Positions 56,123 to 64,000 of a stretch of DNA of 64,000 bases are shown one piece after another. The DNA is from Opitutales bacterium (GTDB taxonomy: Bacteria > Verrucomicrobiota > Verrucomicrobiia > Opitutales > UBA953). The position numbers and the translations under genes were made by a program. Location of the stretch: the NCBI GenBank assembly GCA_017440935.1, contig JAFSAO010000022.1, positions 124,001 to 188,000 of the forward strand, given 5' to 3'. The notes under the pieces were generated by a model. It searched no databases. It worked only from the letters and a program-made list of their open reading frames with translations, and was not told where the DNA came from. Each line of letters opens with the position of its first letter. Within the stretch, counting starts at the first letter, position 1.

Positions 56123-56938
56123 ATGTCAGACGATTGGTCCATCAAACCTGAACTTCCCAACTTCATTTTCCCGTGGGAAAATTACGATCCGCGTTCCCGC
56201 GAAGAAGTGGAAGCGTTTTTTAATTCTCCCGAAATTCGCGTCATCAAAGAGCGCATGTGCGACATCGGTCGTCGCCTCTGGGCGCGCGAATACGTTGACG
56301 GGAACGGCGGAAACATTTCCGTTCGCGTTGCGAAAAATTTGCTCCTTTGCTCTCCGACGCTGATTTCCAAAGGCTTTATGACGCCGGAGGACATTTGCAT
56401 GGTCGATATGGAAGGGCGGCAGAAAGCCGGGATTCGTCCGTCTACCAGCGAAGTTAAAACGCACATCGCGATGATGAAGTCCGTCGGCGTGAACGCTTGT
56501 ATTCACGCGCATCCGCCGCACTGCAACGCGTTTTTGTTTGCCGGAATCGTCCCACCGTCGGGCATCAATCCGGAAGCGGACATTTTCCTCGGGCACATTG
56601 CGCTCGCGCCTTATGGCACGCCGGGTTCTCCGGAAACTGCCGCCGCCGTCGCCGAAGCCGCGAAGCAATCCACCGTCGTTTTCATGGAAAACCACGGTGT
56701 TATCACGGGAGCGCGCCACGTTGAAGAAGCGTATTGGTTTATGGAAAACGCCGATGCTTACAGTCGCATGGTTCTGCTTGCGGACGCGCACAAGGCTCCG
56801 CTCAATCAGGTCGGCGAAGAAGGCGTGAAGGATTTTCTCGCCATCCGTAAAAGCATCGGCTACGCCGTTCCCGAAGGGCAACCGCTTTACAACATGGACA
56901 CTTACGCCGGTTACAAAATGGGGAAAGCGGGAAAATAA
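56123..56938 (+). CDS. fucA: Class II aldolase, probable L-fuculose-1-phosphate aldolase
   Basis: FucA splits L-fuculose 1-phosphate into dihydroxyacetone phosphate and L-lactaldehyde. The product is 271 aa from ATG 56123 (MSDDWSIKPELPNF), or 284 from ATG 56084. The class II Zn2+ site is visible: HAHPPH near residues 134-139 and ENHGV near residue 193, with the phosphate-binding GNGGNISVRV near residue 67. It is longer than E. coli FucA (215 aa) by an N-terminal extension. Neither start has a ribosome-binding site, and 56084 lies at the edge of the repeat. The substrate call rests on the cluster. Confidence 0.87.
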   Translation: MSDDWSIKPELPNFIFPWENYDPRSREEVEAFFNSPEIRVIKERMCDIGRRLWAREYVDGNGGNISVRVAKNLLLCSPTLISKGFMTPEDICMVDMEGRQKAGIRPSTSEVKTHIAMMKSVGVNACIHAHPPHCNAFLFAGIVPPSGINPEADIFLGHIALAPYGTPGSPETAAAVAEAAKQSTVVFMENHGVITGARHVEEAYWFMENADAYSRMVLLADAHKAPLNQVGEEGVKDFLAIRKSIGYAVPEGQPLYNMDTYAGYKMGKAGK

Positions 56939-56939
56939 G

Positions 56940-57050
56940 AATTAACGAACAACGAATAACGAATAGTGAATAACGCTGTGTTTAGTTTTTGCCTTTGGCA
57001 AAAACATAAAGACTGAATGATTCACTATTCACTATTAATTATTCATTATA
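56940..57050. repeat. Palindromic intergenic repeat, copy 4, between fucA and fucU
   Basis: Left arm AATTAACGAACAACGAATAA with GAATAGT, centre TTTTTGCC-TTT-GGCAAAAA, right arm ATTCACTATTCACTATTAAT. It starts one base after the fucA stop and ends 6 bp before the fucU start, so it takes up almost the whole gap. Confidence 0.9.
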
Positions 57051-57056
57051 AAAAAT

Positions 57057-57476
57057 ATGCTCAAAGGTATTTCTCCGGTTATCAGCCCCGATTTGCTGAA
57101 AATTCTCGCCGAAATGGGACACGGCGACGAAATCGTCATTTCCGATGCGCATTTCCCCGCGCATACGTTTAACGAAAAGGTCGTGCGAGCCGACGGACTC
57201 GGCGCGGACGCGCTTCTCGCGGGAATTATTCCGCTCTTTGAACTCGATGCTTATGCCGTTCCCGTGATCATGATGGAAGCCGTTCCCGGCGACACGCTCG
57301 ATCCCGCTGTCGAAGCCAAATACCGCAAGGCACTCGGCTACGACGGTCAAATCGAACGCGTCGAACGCTACGCGTTTTACGAACGTGCGAAAAAAGCCTA
57401 CGCGGTCGTCATTTCCGGCGAAACCGCCAAATACGGAAATATCATTCTCAAGAAAGGCGTAACGCCGATTGCGTAA
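57057..57476 (+). CDS. fucU: L-fucose mutarotase
   Basis: FucU interconverts alpha and beta L-fucose, feeding the isomerase. The 139-aa RbsD/FucU-type protein begins [36 protein letters not shown]. Here GHGD(E) and DAHFPA hold the catalytic His and Asp, and it ends [10 protein letters not shown]. It is the last gene of the fuc cluster; a terminator of inverted CGGGAACG words follows. Confidence 0.95.
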   Translation: MLKGISPVISPDLLKILAEMGHGDEIVISDAHFPAHTFNEKVVRADGLGADALLAGIIPLFELDAYAVPVIMMEAVPGDTLDPAVEAKYRKALGYDGQIERVERYAFYERAKKAYAVVISGETAKYGNIILKKGVTPIA

Positions 57477-57500
57477 ATAGTTTCCGTTTTTTTTTTTTAG

Positions 57501-57544
57501 AACGGCGTTCCCGCAGAATAAAGCACGGGAACGCCGTTTTGTTT
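57501..57544. terminator. fuc cluster terminator made of inverted CGGGAACG words
   Basis: AACGGCGTTCCCG (57501-57513) pairs with CGGGAACGCCGTT (57526-57538), a 13-bp perfect stem, with T after it and a 13-T run before it. The T run before the stem may be part of the same element. Confidence 0.92.
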
Positions 57545-57758
57545 ACCTTTCCCGTCTTGCGGCAATCGGAGCGTTTCGTGGGATGGGGCGTTTAATTTGT
57601 GGCAAAAATAAAATATACTGATTTGGTAGAAAATATGTTGACTCGCCGGATCTTTTTCTTCAGCGTTCTTCCGAAACAAATGAAACCAAAAAGGTAGTCT
57701 CTTCTCCTTCGCTTCGTTTTCATTCCTTTTTAAAAAACACACAAACACAAAAAAACGC

Positions 57759-58556
57759 ATGAAAAAAATAGCATTACTACTGGGCGGAACTCTTCTCATG
57801 GCAGGAGCCGCTCTCTCTAACGCTCAAAACGTAACGGATATATTTGTTTTCGGGAACGATTCCATTTCAGGTGGGCAAAAGGTGAATTTAACAAATACTC
57901 AACCTCAAGGAACAAACACGTGGAGTGGGACGGGAACAAGTGTTAAGGTTACATTTCAAAATCAGTCATCAAACCTTAACGTGTCTTTTCCTGCGAGGCT
58001 TAATGAGGATTCTTGGAATGAACAGGGAAATGTTGCAAAAGCCTTTTTAGAAACGACAAACAAATCTTCAAAAACTGATTTTTCAGGAATAAAAAATGGA
58101 CTTTATTCTTACGGGAGTGGAACTGGTGGCGGACCTCAGGTGAGATTTCAGGGATTCACTTCCGGTCAGGAGTATGAAGTTGGGTTTTGGATTAAAACAG
58201 GGCAGGGAGCATCGAATCCTAATTTGCAAATTTCAGATCTGAGTAGTGGAATTTCAGGTGTTGTGTGTTATTACGGTCTTTTGTCGGGAACCGAATTTAC
58301 GAAAGGAGAAAAATCGATAACGTTGTCTGGGCAAAATAATCAGTATTTTGTCAAATATTCATTTACGGCAGGAAGCAATTCTCAGCTTGCATTGTCTTTC
58401 AATGCCGTATCATCCGGAGCTCCCTCCGTTCCCACTTTTGACATTGGGTTGATTGCGATTTCTGCTGTTCCTGAGCCGTCGGCGTTCGGGCTTTTGGCGG
58501 GTGCGGGTTCCTTGGCGCTTGTTGCTTCTCGCCGTCGTCGTGTGAAGAAATCTTAA
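57759..58556 (+). CDS. PEP-CTERM surface protein with lectin-like body
   Basis: The 265-aa product has a signal peptide (MKKIALLLGGTLLMAGAALSNAQN), a beta-rich, Ser/Asn/Gly-rich body, and the tail VPEPSAFGLLAGAGSLALVASRRRRVKKS. The body (YEVGFWIKTGQGASNPNL..) reads like a jelly-roll carbohydrate-binding or matrix domain, but I cannot name a family. The upstream gap of about 210 bp has an AT-rich stretch near 57600-57650 that could hold its promoter. It ends in a terminator of inverted CGGGAACG words. Confidence 0.83.
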   Translation: MKKIALLLGGTLLMAGAALSNAQNVTDIFVFGNDSISGGQKVNLTNTQPQGTNTWSGTGTSVKVTFQNQSSNLNVSFPARLNEDSWNEQGNVAKAFLETTNKSSKTDFSGIKNGLYSYGSGTGGGPQVRFQGFTSGQEYEVGFWIKTGQGASNPNLQISDLSSGISGVVCYYGLLSGTEFTKGEKSITLSGQNNQYFVKYSFTAGSNSQLALSFNAVSSGAPSVPTFDIGLIAISAVPEPSAFGLLAGAGSLALVASRRRRVKKS

Positions 58557-58582
58557 AGTCAGGGCTTAAAAAGTTTAGAGAG

Positions 58583-58618
58583 CGTTCCCGTAAGTCATCT
58601 TACGGGAACGTTTCTTTT
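58583..58618 (+). terminator. Terminator of the PEP-CTERM gene made of inverted CGGGAACG words
   Basis: CGTTCCCGTAAG and CTTACGGGAACG pair perfectly around TCAT, followed by TTTCTTTTT. The stem has 12 bp. Confidence 0.92.
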
Positions 58619-58725
58619 TATCCGGAAAAGCACCGTTCCGACAAATATTGTGCGTGTATTCCATTTCAAAAATTTAAATTTTTTTATGTTGTTTTTACGA
58701 AGCGGGAGTTTTACAAGAGGCGGGT

Positions 58726-60093
58726 ATGCGTTCAAATACGATGCTTAGCCTCGAAACGGAGCCTGTAGGTCGGCTTTTGTTGAAATATGCGATTCCGGCG
58801 ATTGCGGGCATGATTGTGTTTTCGCTCTACAATGTCGTAGACAGCATTTTTATCGGGCAATGGGTCGGCGAATACGCGTTGGCGGCGTTGGCGATTTCGT
58901 TTCCGGTGATGAACCTTTCGGCAGCGGTCGGGACGCTTCTCGGTGTCGGCGGCGCGGCACTCTGTTCGATTCGGTTGGGCGAAAAAAATGATGCGGGAGC
59001 GGCGCGTGCTTTCGGGAACGTGTTTATCCTCGGGCTTATTGTCGGCGTTGTTTTCGGCGGAGTTTCGGCGTTTTTTCTGGAACCGGTTTTGCAACTGTTC
59101 GGCGCAAGCGAACAAACGCTTCCGTATGCGTATCGCTTCATGCTGATTATGCAGTTGAGCGCTCCCGTGACGTATACGTTTTTCAATTTGAATCACATCA
59201 TGCGTTCGACGGGCTACCCGAATCAGGCGCTCGGGGCGCTTTGCCTGTCCGTCGGCGTAAACATTATTTTGGCGCCGCTGTTTATTAAAATTTTCGGGTG
59301 GGGCATCACGGGAGCGGCGCTGGCAACGTTGGCGGCGCAGCTTTCCGGAATGGTGTTTGTCATCGCGCATTTTTGCCGGAAAAAAAGCACCGTGCATTTT
59401 GTGCGCGGGATTTTTCGTCCGCGGGCGGAAACGGTGCGCCCGGTGATTTCTATCGGCATGGCGCCGAGCCTGCTTAATACTTGCGCCTGCGCAGTCGCCG
59501 TCGTGATAAACCACCAACTTTTGCTCAACGGCGGAGACTTGGCGGTTGGGGCAAACGGGATTTTGTCGCGTGTTCTCATGTTGGTGGCGATGTTGGTGGT
59601 CGGGCTGACGCAGGGCGCACAGCCGATTATCGGCTACAATCACGGCGCGTGCCGGTTTGATCGCGTGAAAAAAGCGTTTAAGCTGACGTTTTGGGCGGGA
59701 ACGGTAATCACTTCCCTCGGATTTTTGGCGTGTGAAATTTTCCCCTACGCCATTGCGCGGGCGTTTACCGATAATGAAACGATGATCGAATTTACGATTG
59801 CGGGAATGCGCATCGGCGTGGCGGCGTTCCCGCTCGTCGGCGGGCAAATTGTAATTAACAATTTCTTTCAGGCAATCGGACACGGGAAAACCTCGGCGGC
59901 GCTTTCCACAACGCGGCAAATGCTTTTCCTCGTGCCGGGGGTTTTGGTGTTCCCGCACTTTTTCGGGCAAACGGGCGTGTGGATGAGTTTGCCCGTGGCG
60001 GACTTGGCGGCGGTGCTCGTTACGGCGTGGGTGTTTCTCCGTTTCCTGCGCAACTACAAACCGAACATCGTCGTTTCGCCTTCGGGAAACTGA
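58726..60093 (+). CDS. MATE family multidrug/cation exporter
   Basis: The 455-aa protein has 12 predicted helices and the MATE pattern: LLKYAIPAIAGMIVFSLYNVVDSIFIGQWVG in helices 1-2, GVGGAALCSIRLGEKN, then NHIMRSTGYPNQAL. In the second half VGLTQGAQPIIGYNHGA is the counterpart motif, and it ends near VVSPSGN. It probably exports cationic compounds with Na+ or H+ exchange. ATG 58726 has GAGGCGGG a few bases upstream. ATG 58741 (MLSLETEPVGRLL) is the alternative and is nearer to the family start. Confidence 0.93.
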   Translation: MRSNTMLSLETEPVGRLLLKYAIPAIAGMIVFSLYNVVDSIFIGQWVGEYALAALAISFPVMNLSAAVGTLLGVGGAALCSIRLGEKNDAGAARAFGNVFILGLIVGVVFGGVSAFFLEPVLQLFGASEQTLPYAYRFMLIMQLSAPVTYTFFNLNHIMRSTGYPNQALGALCLSVGVNIILAPLFIKIFGWGITGAALATLAAQLSGMVFVIAHFCRKKSTVHFVRGIFRPRAETVRPVISIGMAPSLLNTCACAVAVVINHQLLLNGGDLAVGANGILSRVLMLVAMLVVGLTQGAQPIIGYNHGACRFDRVKKAFKLTFWAGTVITSLGFLACEIFPYAIARAFTDNETMIEFTIAGMRIGVAAFPLVGGQIVINNFFQAIGHGKTSAALSTTRQMLFLVPGVLVFPHFFGQTGVWMSLPVADLAAVLVTAWVFLRFLRNYKPNIVVSPSGN

Positions 60094-60243
60094 ATTATGG
60101 AGTGCGGCGCAGGCGTTTCCCCGGAAAATTTCAAATCGCATTGGTCGCCGAGACTGAATCCGAAATAAATCCGTATTCGACTTTGCCGCTTCGAGGCTAA
60201 AAAAACTTTCGCAACGCCCCGTGCGGCGGTTATGCTTGCGAAC

Positions 60244-62295
60244 ATGAAAAAAATTTTTGTGTTCTCGGGATTAGCTTGGCTCATCGTTTGCGGGGAGATT
60301 TTTGCTCAAAGTCTGTTTGAAAAGCACGAACGTTTTTTGACGGAGCCGCAGAGCTACGTTTGTTTGCGCGCCGACGAAGAAATCAAAATCGACGGAGAGC
60401 TCGACGAAGCCTCGTGGAAAAATGCCGCAGGAACGGCACCGTTTGTCGACATCAGCGGAAAAGGCTTTCCCGCGCCGAAGTTTCGCACAACGGCAAAAAT
60501 GCTTTGGGACGACGATTTTCTCTATGTCGCGGCTGAAATGGACGAACCGAACTTGCAGGCAAGCCTGACCGAGCACGATTCCATCATCTACCGCGACAAC
60601 GATTTTGAGGTTTTCCTCGATCCCGACGGCGACGGGAAAAATTATTTCGAGATCGAAGTAAACGCACTCGGCACGATTTTCGATTTGATGCTCGATAAGC
60701 CGTATCGTGTCGGCGGAAATTTTCTCACGCAGTGGAATTGCCCCGGACTGAAAGTCGCCGTGAAGCTCGCGGGAACGCTCAACGACGCGTCGGACAGCGA
60801 TCGCGGGTGGACGGTCGAAATGGCGATTCCGCGCAAGGCGCTCACGCTCAATTTTGATAATCCGCTCCAAGCCGGGAAGTGCTGGCGCGTGAATTTTTCC
60901 CGCGTGCAGTGGCTTAAAAAAGACGGTCCGGAAGAAAACTGGGTGTGGAGCCCGACGGGAAAAATCGATATGCACATGCCGGATCGCTGGGGCTACGTTT
61001 TCTTTTCGGAAAAAACTGCGGGAACGCCGCAGTCGCGAGAAGATTTTTTGTTCCCGTATCCGCAGAGTATTTACAAATTGCTTTGGGCGATGTTCTACGA
61101 GCAGCGCGAATATTTTTCGCGGGAACAAAATTATTTGCGTTCGCCGGAGCAGTTTTTCCTGACGGAAAAGGAAACGGCGCATTTGCCGGGCGGGACAAAA
61201 CTCGCCGTCGAAGCTACGGAAAACGCGTTTCTCGTTATGGCGGACGTTCCCGCCGAAAATAAGCGCTACTCCGTGAACGAACAGGGCGAGTTCCGCGTGG
61301 AAAACCTCGCTCCGCGGCGCGTCAAAAACTGGGTTTGGTTGCGCATCGACAAAAACCGCTCGCCGCAGGAATGGCGGGAACGCTTTGCGCGCATGAAGGA
61401 ATGCGGGATTTCCGCCGCCCTTTTTGAAGGTTATGACGAAGCGGTTTATCGGCTTTGCAAGGAAGCCGGATTGGAGGCTCATTATTGGCGGTGGACGTTG
61501 AATCGTGCGGAATTTCTCGAAACGCATCCGGAATGGTATGCCGTGAATCGGCTCGGAGAATCGTCATACGACAAACCTGCGTATGTCGATTACTACCGCT
61601 TTTTGTGTCCGAGCCGTCCGGAAATCGCGGCAACGCTCGCGGAAAGTTATCTCGCGGATGCGAATTTGCCGTTCGTGGACGGCGTGCATCTCGACTACAT
61701 TCGTTGCCCGGACGTTGTTTTGCCCGTCGGTCTTTGGAAAAATTACGGAATTGAGCAGACGCGGGAACACCCGCAATACGATTACTGCTATTGCACGCAT
61801 TGCCGCGAAGCGTTTAAAAAACAAAGCGGGAAAGATCCGCTCGAATTGGAGTTCCCGATGGAAAGCCAAATGTGGCTGAACTTCCGCTACGATGCGGTCG
61901 GCAACGTCGCAGACACCATCGCACGCCGCGTGAAGGGAAAAGGAAAATTCATTTCCGCCGCCGTGTTCCCGGGCCCGTCGATGGCGCGGCGCATGGTGAG
62001 GCAGGATTGGGGACGCTGGACGCTCGACGCATTTTTTCCGATGATTTACAACGGTTTTTACGATGAAGGCGCGGCGTGGATCGGTCGCTCGGTGAAGGAA
62101 AGTGTCGCCGCCGTCGGTGGGCGTGCGAAAATTTATGCCGGACTGATGTTTCCGGACATCAAAGGCGATTTCGAAGCGTGCTTGGATGCGGCGTTTGACA
62201 ACGGCGCGGCGGGAGTTTCGTTTTTCGACGGTCCGGACGAAGCCTACCTGCGTCGGCTAAAATTCTATCTGCAAAAACGCGGTTTCGAGTATTAA
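60244..62295 (+). CDS. Exported protein with N-terminal CBM9-like domain and C-terminal glycosidase-like barrel
   Basis: The 683-aa protein starts at ATG 60244 with signal peptide MKKIFVFSGLAWLIVCGEIFAQS. Residues about 25-235 match the CBM9/DOMON-like sandwich seen in many exported glycosidases: IKIDGELDEASWKNA, LYVAAEMDEPNL, DNDFEVFLDPDGDGKNYFEIEVNA, and VEMAIP. The C-terminal 320 residues look like a (beta/alpha)8 glycosidase-like domain: GLEAHYWRWTL, then FVDGVHLDYIRCPD, YCTHCREAFKK, DAFFPMIYNGFY and a final YAGLMFPDIKG. HLDYIRCPD is a likely active-site strand end. It resembles GHL10-type putative glycosidases. No sugar-processing partners are adjacent, except the fuc cluster 3 kb upstream. 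Confidence 0.75.
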   Translation: MKKIFVFSGLAWLIVCGEIFAQSLFEKHERFLTEPQSYVCLRADEEIKIDGELDEASWKNAAGTAPFVDISGKGFPAPKFRTTAKMLWDDDFLYVAAEMDEPNLQASLTEHDSIIYRDNDFEVFLDPDGDGKNYFEIEVNALGTIFDLMLDKPYRVGGNFLTQWNCPGLKVAVKLAGTLNDASDSDRGWTVEMAIPRKALTLNFDNPLQAGKCWRVNFSRVQWLKKDGPEENWVWSPTGKIDMHMPDRWGYVFFSEKTAGTPQSREDFLFPYPQSIYKLLWAMFYEQREYFSREQNYLRSPEQFFLTEKETAHLPGGTKLAVEATENAFLVMADVPAENKRYSVNEQGEFRVENLAPRRVKNWVWLRIDKNRSPQEWRERFARMKECGISAALFEGYDEAVYRLCKEAGLEAHYWRWTLNRAEFLETHPEWYAVNRLGESSYDKPAYVDYYRFLCPSRPEIAATLAESYLADANLPFVDGVHLDYIRCPDVVLPVGLWKNYGIEQTREHPQYDYCYCTHCREAFKKQSGKDPLELEFPMESQMWLNFRYDAVGNVADTIARRVKGKGKFISAAVFPGPSMARRMVRQDWGRWTLDAFFPMIYNGFYDEGAAWIGRSVKESVAAVGGRAKIYAGLMFPDIKGDFEACLDAAFDNGAAGVSFFDGPDEAYLRRLKFYLQKRGFEY

Positions 62296-62362
62296 TGCAC
62301 ATCATTTCTTCGCGGTAAAAAAATCGTGCGTTCCCGGCGGAATACACGTAACATCTGTTCCC

Positions 62363-62947
62363 ATGAAATTTGCGATACTCGGTTCGGGGACAGGAAGCAA
62401 CGCGGAGGCAATTTTGAAGGCTTACCGCGCGGGAACGTTGGGCAATGCCGTTCCCGTGGGCATTTTTTGCGATATTCCCGGCGCGAAGATTCTCGAACAC
62501 GGGAAAACTTATGGCGTTCCCGCCGCACAGCTCGATCCGGGTCCGTTTAAAACGAAATTTTCCCCGGAGCGAGAAATCGCATGGGCACAGGCAATCAAGG
62601 ATGCCGGAGCGGAATGGATTGTGCTCGCCGGATTTATGCGTGTTCTGAAAGCGCCGCTTTTGGAGGCGTTTCCGAATCGTATCATCAATTTGCATCCGTC
62701 GTTGTTGCCGTCGTTTCAAGGGCTTGACGGTATCGGGCAGGCGTGGCGCTACGGCGTCGCCGTCAGCGGGTGCACCGTGCATTACGTGAACGCGGAGCTC
62801 GATCGCGGCGCGATCATCGATCAGGCGGTTGTGCGTCGTGAAAAAACGGATACACTCGAGACGTTTGCTCAAAAAATTCATGCGGAAGAACATAAAATTT
62901 TGCCCGATGTCATCCGTCGGCTTTCTCTCGGAGAAGGCGTTCTTTAG
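62363..62947 (+). CDS. purN: Phosphoribosylglycinamide formyltransferase
   Basis: PurN formylates GAR with 10-formyl-THF in purine synthesis. The 194-aa protein has the family N-terminus FAILGSGTGSNAEAIL. It also has LAGFMRVLKAPLL, the active-site HPSLLPSFQG near residue 112, and the signature VHYVNAELDRGAIIDQ. The catalytic Asn, His and Asp can be placed in INLHPS and the Asp of ELDRGAII. Confidence 0.96.
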   Translation: MKFAILGSGTGSNAEAILKAYRAGTLGNAVPVGIFCDIPGAKILEHGKTYGVPAAQLDPGPFKTKFSPEREIAWAQAIKDAGAEWIVLAGFMRVLKAPLLEAFPNRIINLHPSLLPSFQGLDGIGQAWRYGVAVSGCTVHYVNAELDRGAIIDQAVVRREKTDTLETFAQKIHAEEHKILPDVIRRLSLGEGVL

Positions 62948-62977
62948 GTTTTATCTCTCACCTTTGATTAAAAGAAA

Positions 62978-63874
62978 ATGATCGAAACACGTTGCCAAAT
63001 TGAGGGTTCGTTGGCTCAGCCGCTCGAAGATTTTTTTTGCGAGCTGGTGCGTTCTCCGTGGCTGATTTTTCATGAAAAAGCCGCTCATCCGCCGGTGCTG
63101 ATGGGGTATTTCGACAGCGAATCCGAGGCGCTCGACGCATGGGCGGATTTGCGCAAGGCGTTCAAAATGCTGCCGGAGCGCCCCGACATCGGGACCCTCG
63201 AAGACCGCGATTGGAAGGAAGCCTACAAAGCGAATTTGCATCCGTGGAGCTACGGGCGTTTGCACTGGGTGCCGGATTGGCGTCGCGCCGAGTATGACGT
63301 TCCCGCCGGGGCGGCGGTGGTGTATTTTGACGCGGGCTTGGCGTTCGGGACCGGAGACCACCCGACGACGCGGCTTTGCGGGCAGCGCCTTGCAGATTTT
63401 CTCGGTGCGCTTCCCGATGCGGATGCCGTCGCGGGAACGTCCGTTATCGACGCCGGATGCGGTTCCGGAATTCTCGCTATTTCTGCGGCACAGTTGGGAT
63501 GTAAAAAAGTTTACGGTTTTGACCGCGACCCCGAAGCCGTAGAGGTTTCCGCAGAAAATCGTGCGAAAAACGATTTGCCCGAAAACGCTGTGGTATTCAC
63601 GCATGACGGAATTGAAACGGGGCTCGTTAAAGCGGGAGCGTCCGATATCGTTCTCGCCAATATTATCAGCGATGTGCTTTGCATTTATGCAGATAATCTG
63701 CTCGCTGCCGTCAACAAGGGCGGAATGCTCGCACTTAGCGGGATTCTCGCCAGTGAACAGGCGACCGTGATGCGCGTTTTTGAGTCGAAAGCGCGTGCCG
63801 TTTGGGGCGGGAACGTCCGCGTCGAAGGTCGTGTTATGGGTGAGTGGTCCGACGTGGCTCTTTTCCGCGAATAA
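62978..63874 (+). CDS. prmA: Ribosomal protein L11 methyltransferase
   Basis: PrmA trimethylates L11 (rplK, at 28241). The 298-aa product has the PrmA central segment FDAGLAFGTGDHPTTRLC, the SAM-binding motif VIDAGCGSGILAISAAQLG (near residue 163) and the NPPY-like position DIVLANIIS. The gene starts 30 bp after purN. The last 33 bases plus 3 beyond the stop are repeated 64 bp downstream (63905-63940). Confidence 0.94.
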   Translation: MIETRCQIEGSLAQPLEDFFCELVRSPWLIFHEKAAHPPVLMGYFDSESEALDAWADLRKAFKMLPERPDIGTLEDRDWKEAYKANLHPWSYGRLHWVPDWRRAEYDVPAGAAVVYFDAGLAFGTGDHPTTRLCGQRLADFLGALPDADAVAGTSVIDAGCGSGILAISAAQLGCKKVYGFDRDPEAVEVSAENRAKNDLPENAVVFTHDGIETGLVKAGASDIVLANIISDVLCIYADNLLAAVNKGGMLALSGILASEQATVMRVFESKARAVWGGNVRVEGRVMGEWSDVALFRE

Positions 63875-63940
63875 GCAAATACCCGCGCCGCTTAATCCCG
63901 CAAGTGAGTGGTCCGACGTGGCTCTTTTCCGCGAATAAGC
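63841..63940. repeat. Direct repeat of the prmA 3' end, 64 bp apart
   Basis: Bases 63841-63876 (the last 11 codons, the stop and GC) reappear identically at 63905-63940, with one more matching G before each. The 28 bases between are CCCGCGCCGC..-type GC-rich sequence with no gene. As with the nuclease, the 3' end of a gene has been duplicated. Confidence 0.9.
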
Positions 63941-63962
63941 CCGGAAATTTGAGTGTTTTTCG

Positions 63963-63998
63963 AGTCCTTGGGGATATGAAAATTCCTAAGGACTTTTC
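63963..63998 (+). terminator. Putative prmA terminator
   Basis: AGTCCTTGGGGA pairs with TCCTAAGGACT with one mismatch and one bulge, followed by TTTC. It lies at the edge of the window, so it is not complete enough for certainty. Confidence 0.55.
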
Positions 63999-64000
63999 TC

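Overview
The window reads as a bacterial chromosome segment of moderate G+C, most likely from the Verrucomicrobiota (probably Opitutia) living in an animal gut. The evidence is six secreted proteins ending in a PEPSAF(G/A)L(L/I)AG...R-rich PEP-CTERM tail, a large Verru_Chthon-cassette-like pilin-type protein, and a complete L-fucose catabolic cluster of the kind used on mucin glycans. The taxonomic call is inference; no rRNA gene is present.

Layout. 1-353 is the end of aconitase. 823-9118 is an island holding a type I restriction-modification locus (hsdM, hsdS, a four-helix membrane protein, a ComEC-like metallo-beta-lactamase-fold protein, hsdR). It is bounded by a 24-bp direct repeat whose right copy is the 3' end of a DRGH nuclease gene. 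9092-22422 is housekeeping: nuclease, tyrS, tspO, a two-domain thioredoxin, lepA, a GT25 glycosyltransferase, an alpha/beta hydrolase, sufE, tRNA-Pro, prfB, coaE and a rho with a long N-terminal extension. 22671-25744 is a three-gene run of unknown exported proteins. 25797-38901 is the expression superoperon tRNA-Thr, tuf, tRNA-Trp, secE, nusG, rplKAJL, rpoBC. mutS and the large pilin-like protein converge at 41617. 44859-47755 holds three tandem IdeS-like cysteine proteases with PEP-CTERM tails, followed by a PEP-CTERM protein and a PEP-CTERM SGNH hydrolase broken at a run of seven G. 50949-57476 is fucP-fucI-fucK-fucA-fucU. The window ends with another PEP-CTERM protein, a MATE exporter, a CBM9/glycosidase-like protein, purN and prmA.

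Three signals stand out beyond the genes. First, the word CGGGAACG / CGTTCCCG is hugely over-represented (about 160 copies of its 7-bp core by my reading, where about 8 are expected by chance). It lies within genes and between them, and pairs of inverted copies form many of the transcription terminators. This is the architecture of DNA-uptake sequences in Neisseria and Pasteurellaceae, but the word differs from those known ones. Second, a palindromic intergenic repeat of about 100 bp built on a TTTTTGCC/GGCAAAAA stem flanked by GAATAGT heptads sits at three of the fuc gene junctions and beside tyrS. Third, the tandem IdeS-like proteases suggest an immunoglobulin- or glycoprotein-directed, surface-sorted protease array in a commensal.

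No CRISPR array, prophage, insertion-sequence transposase or rRNA was seen.
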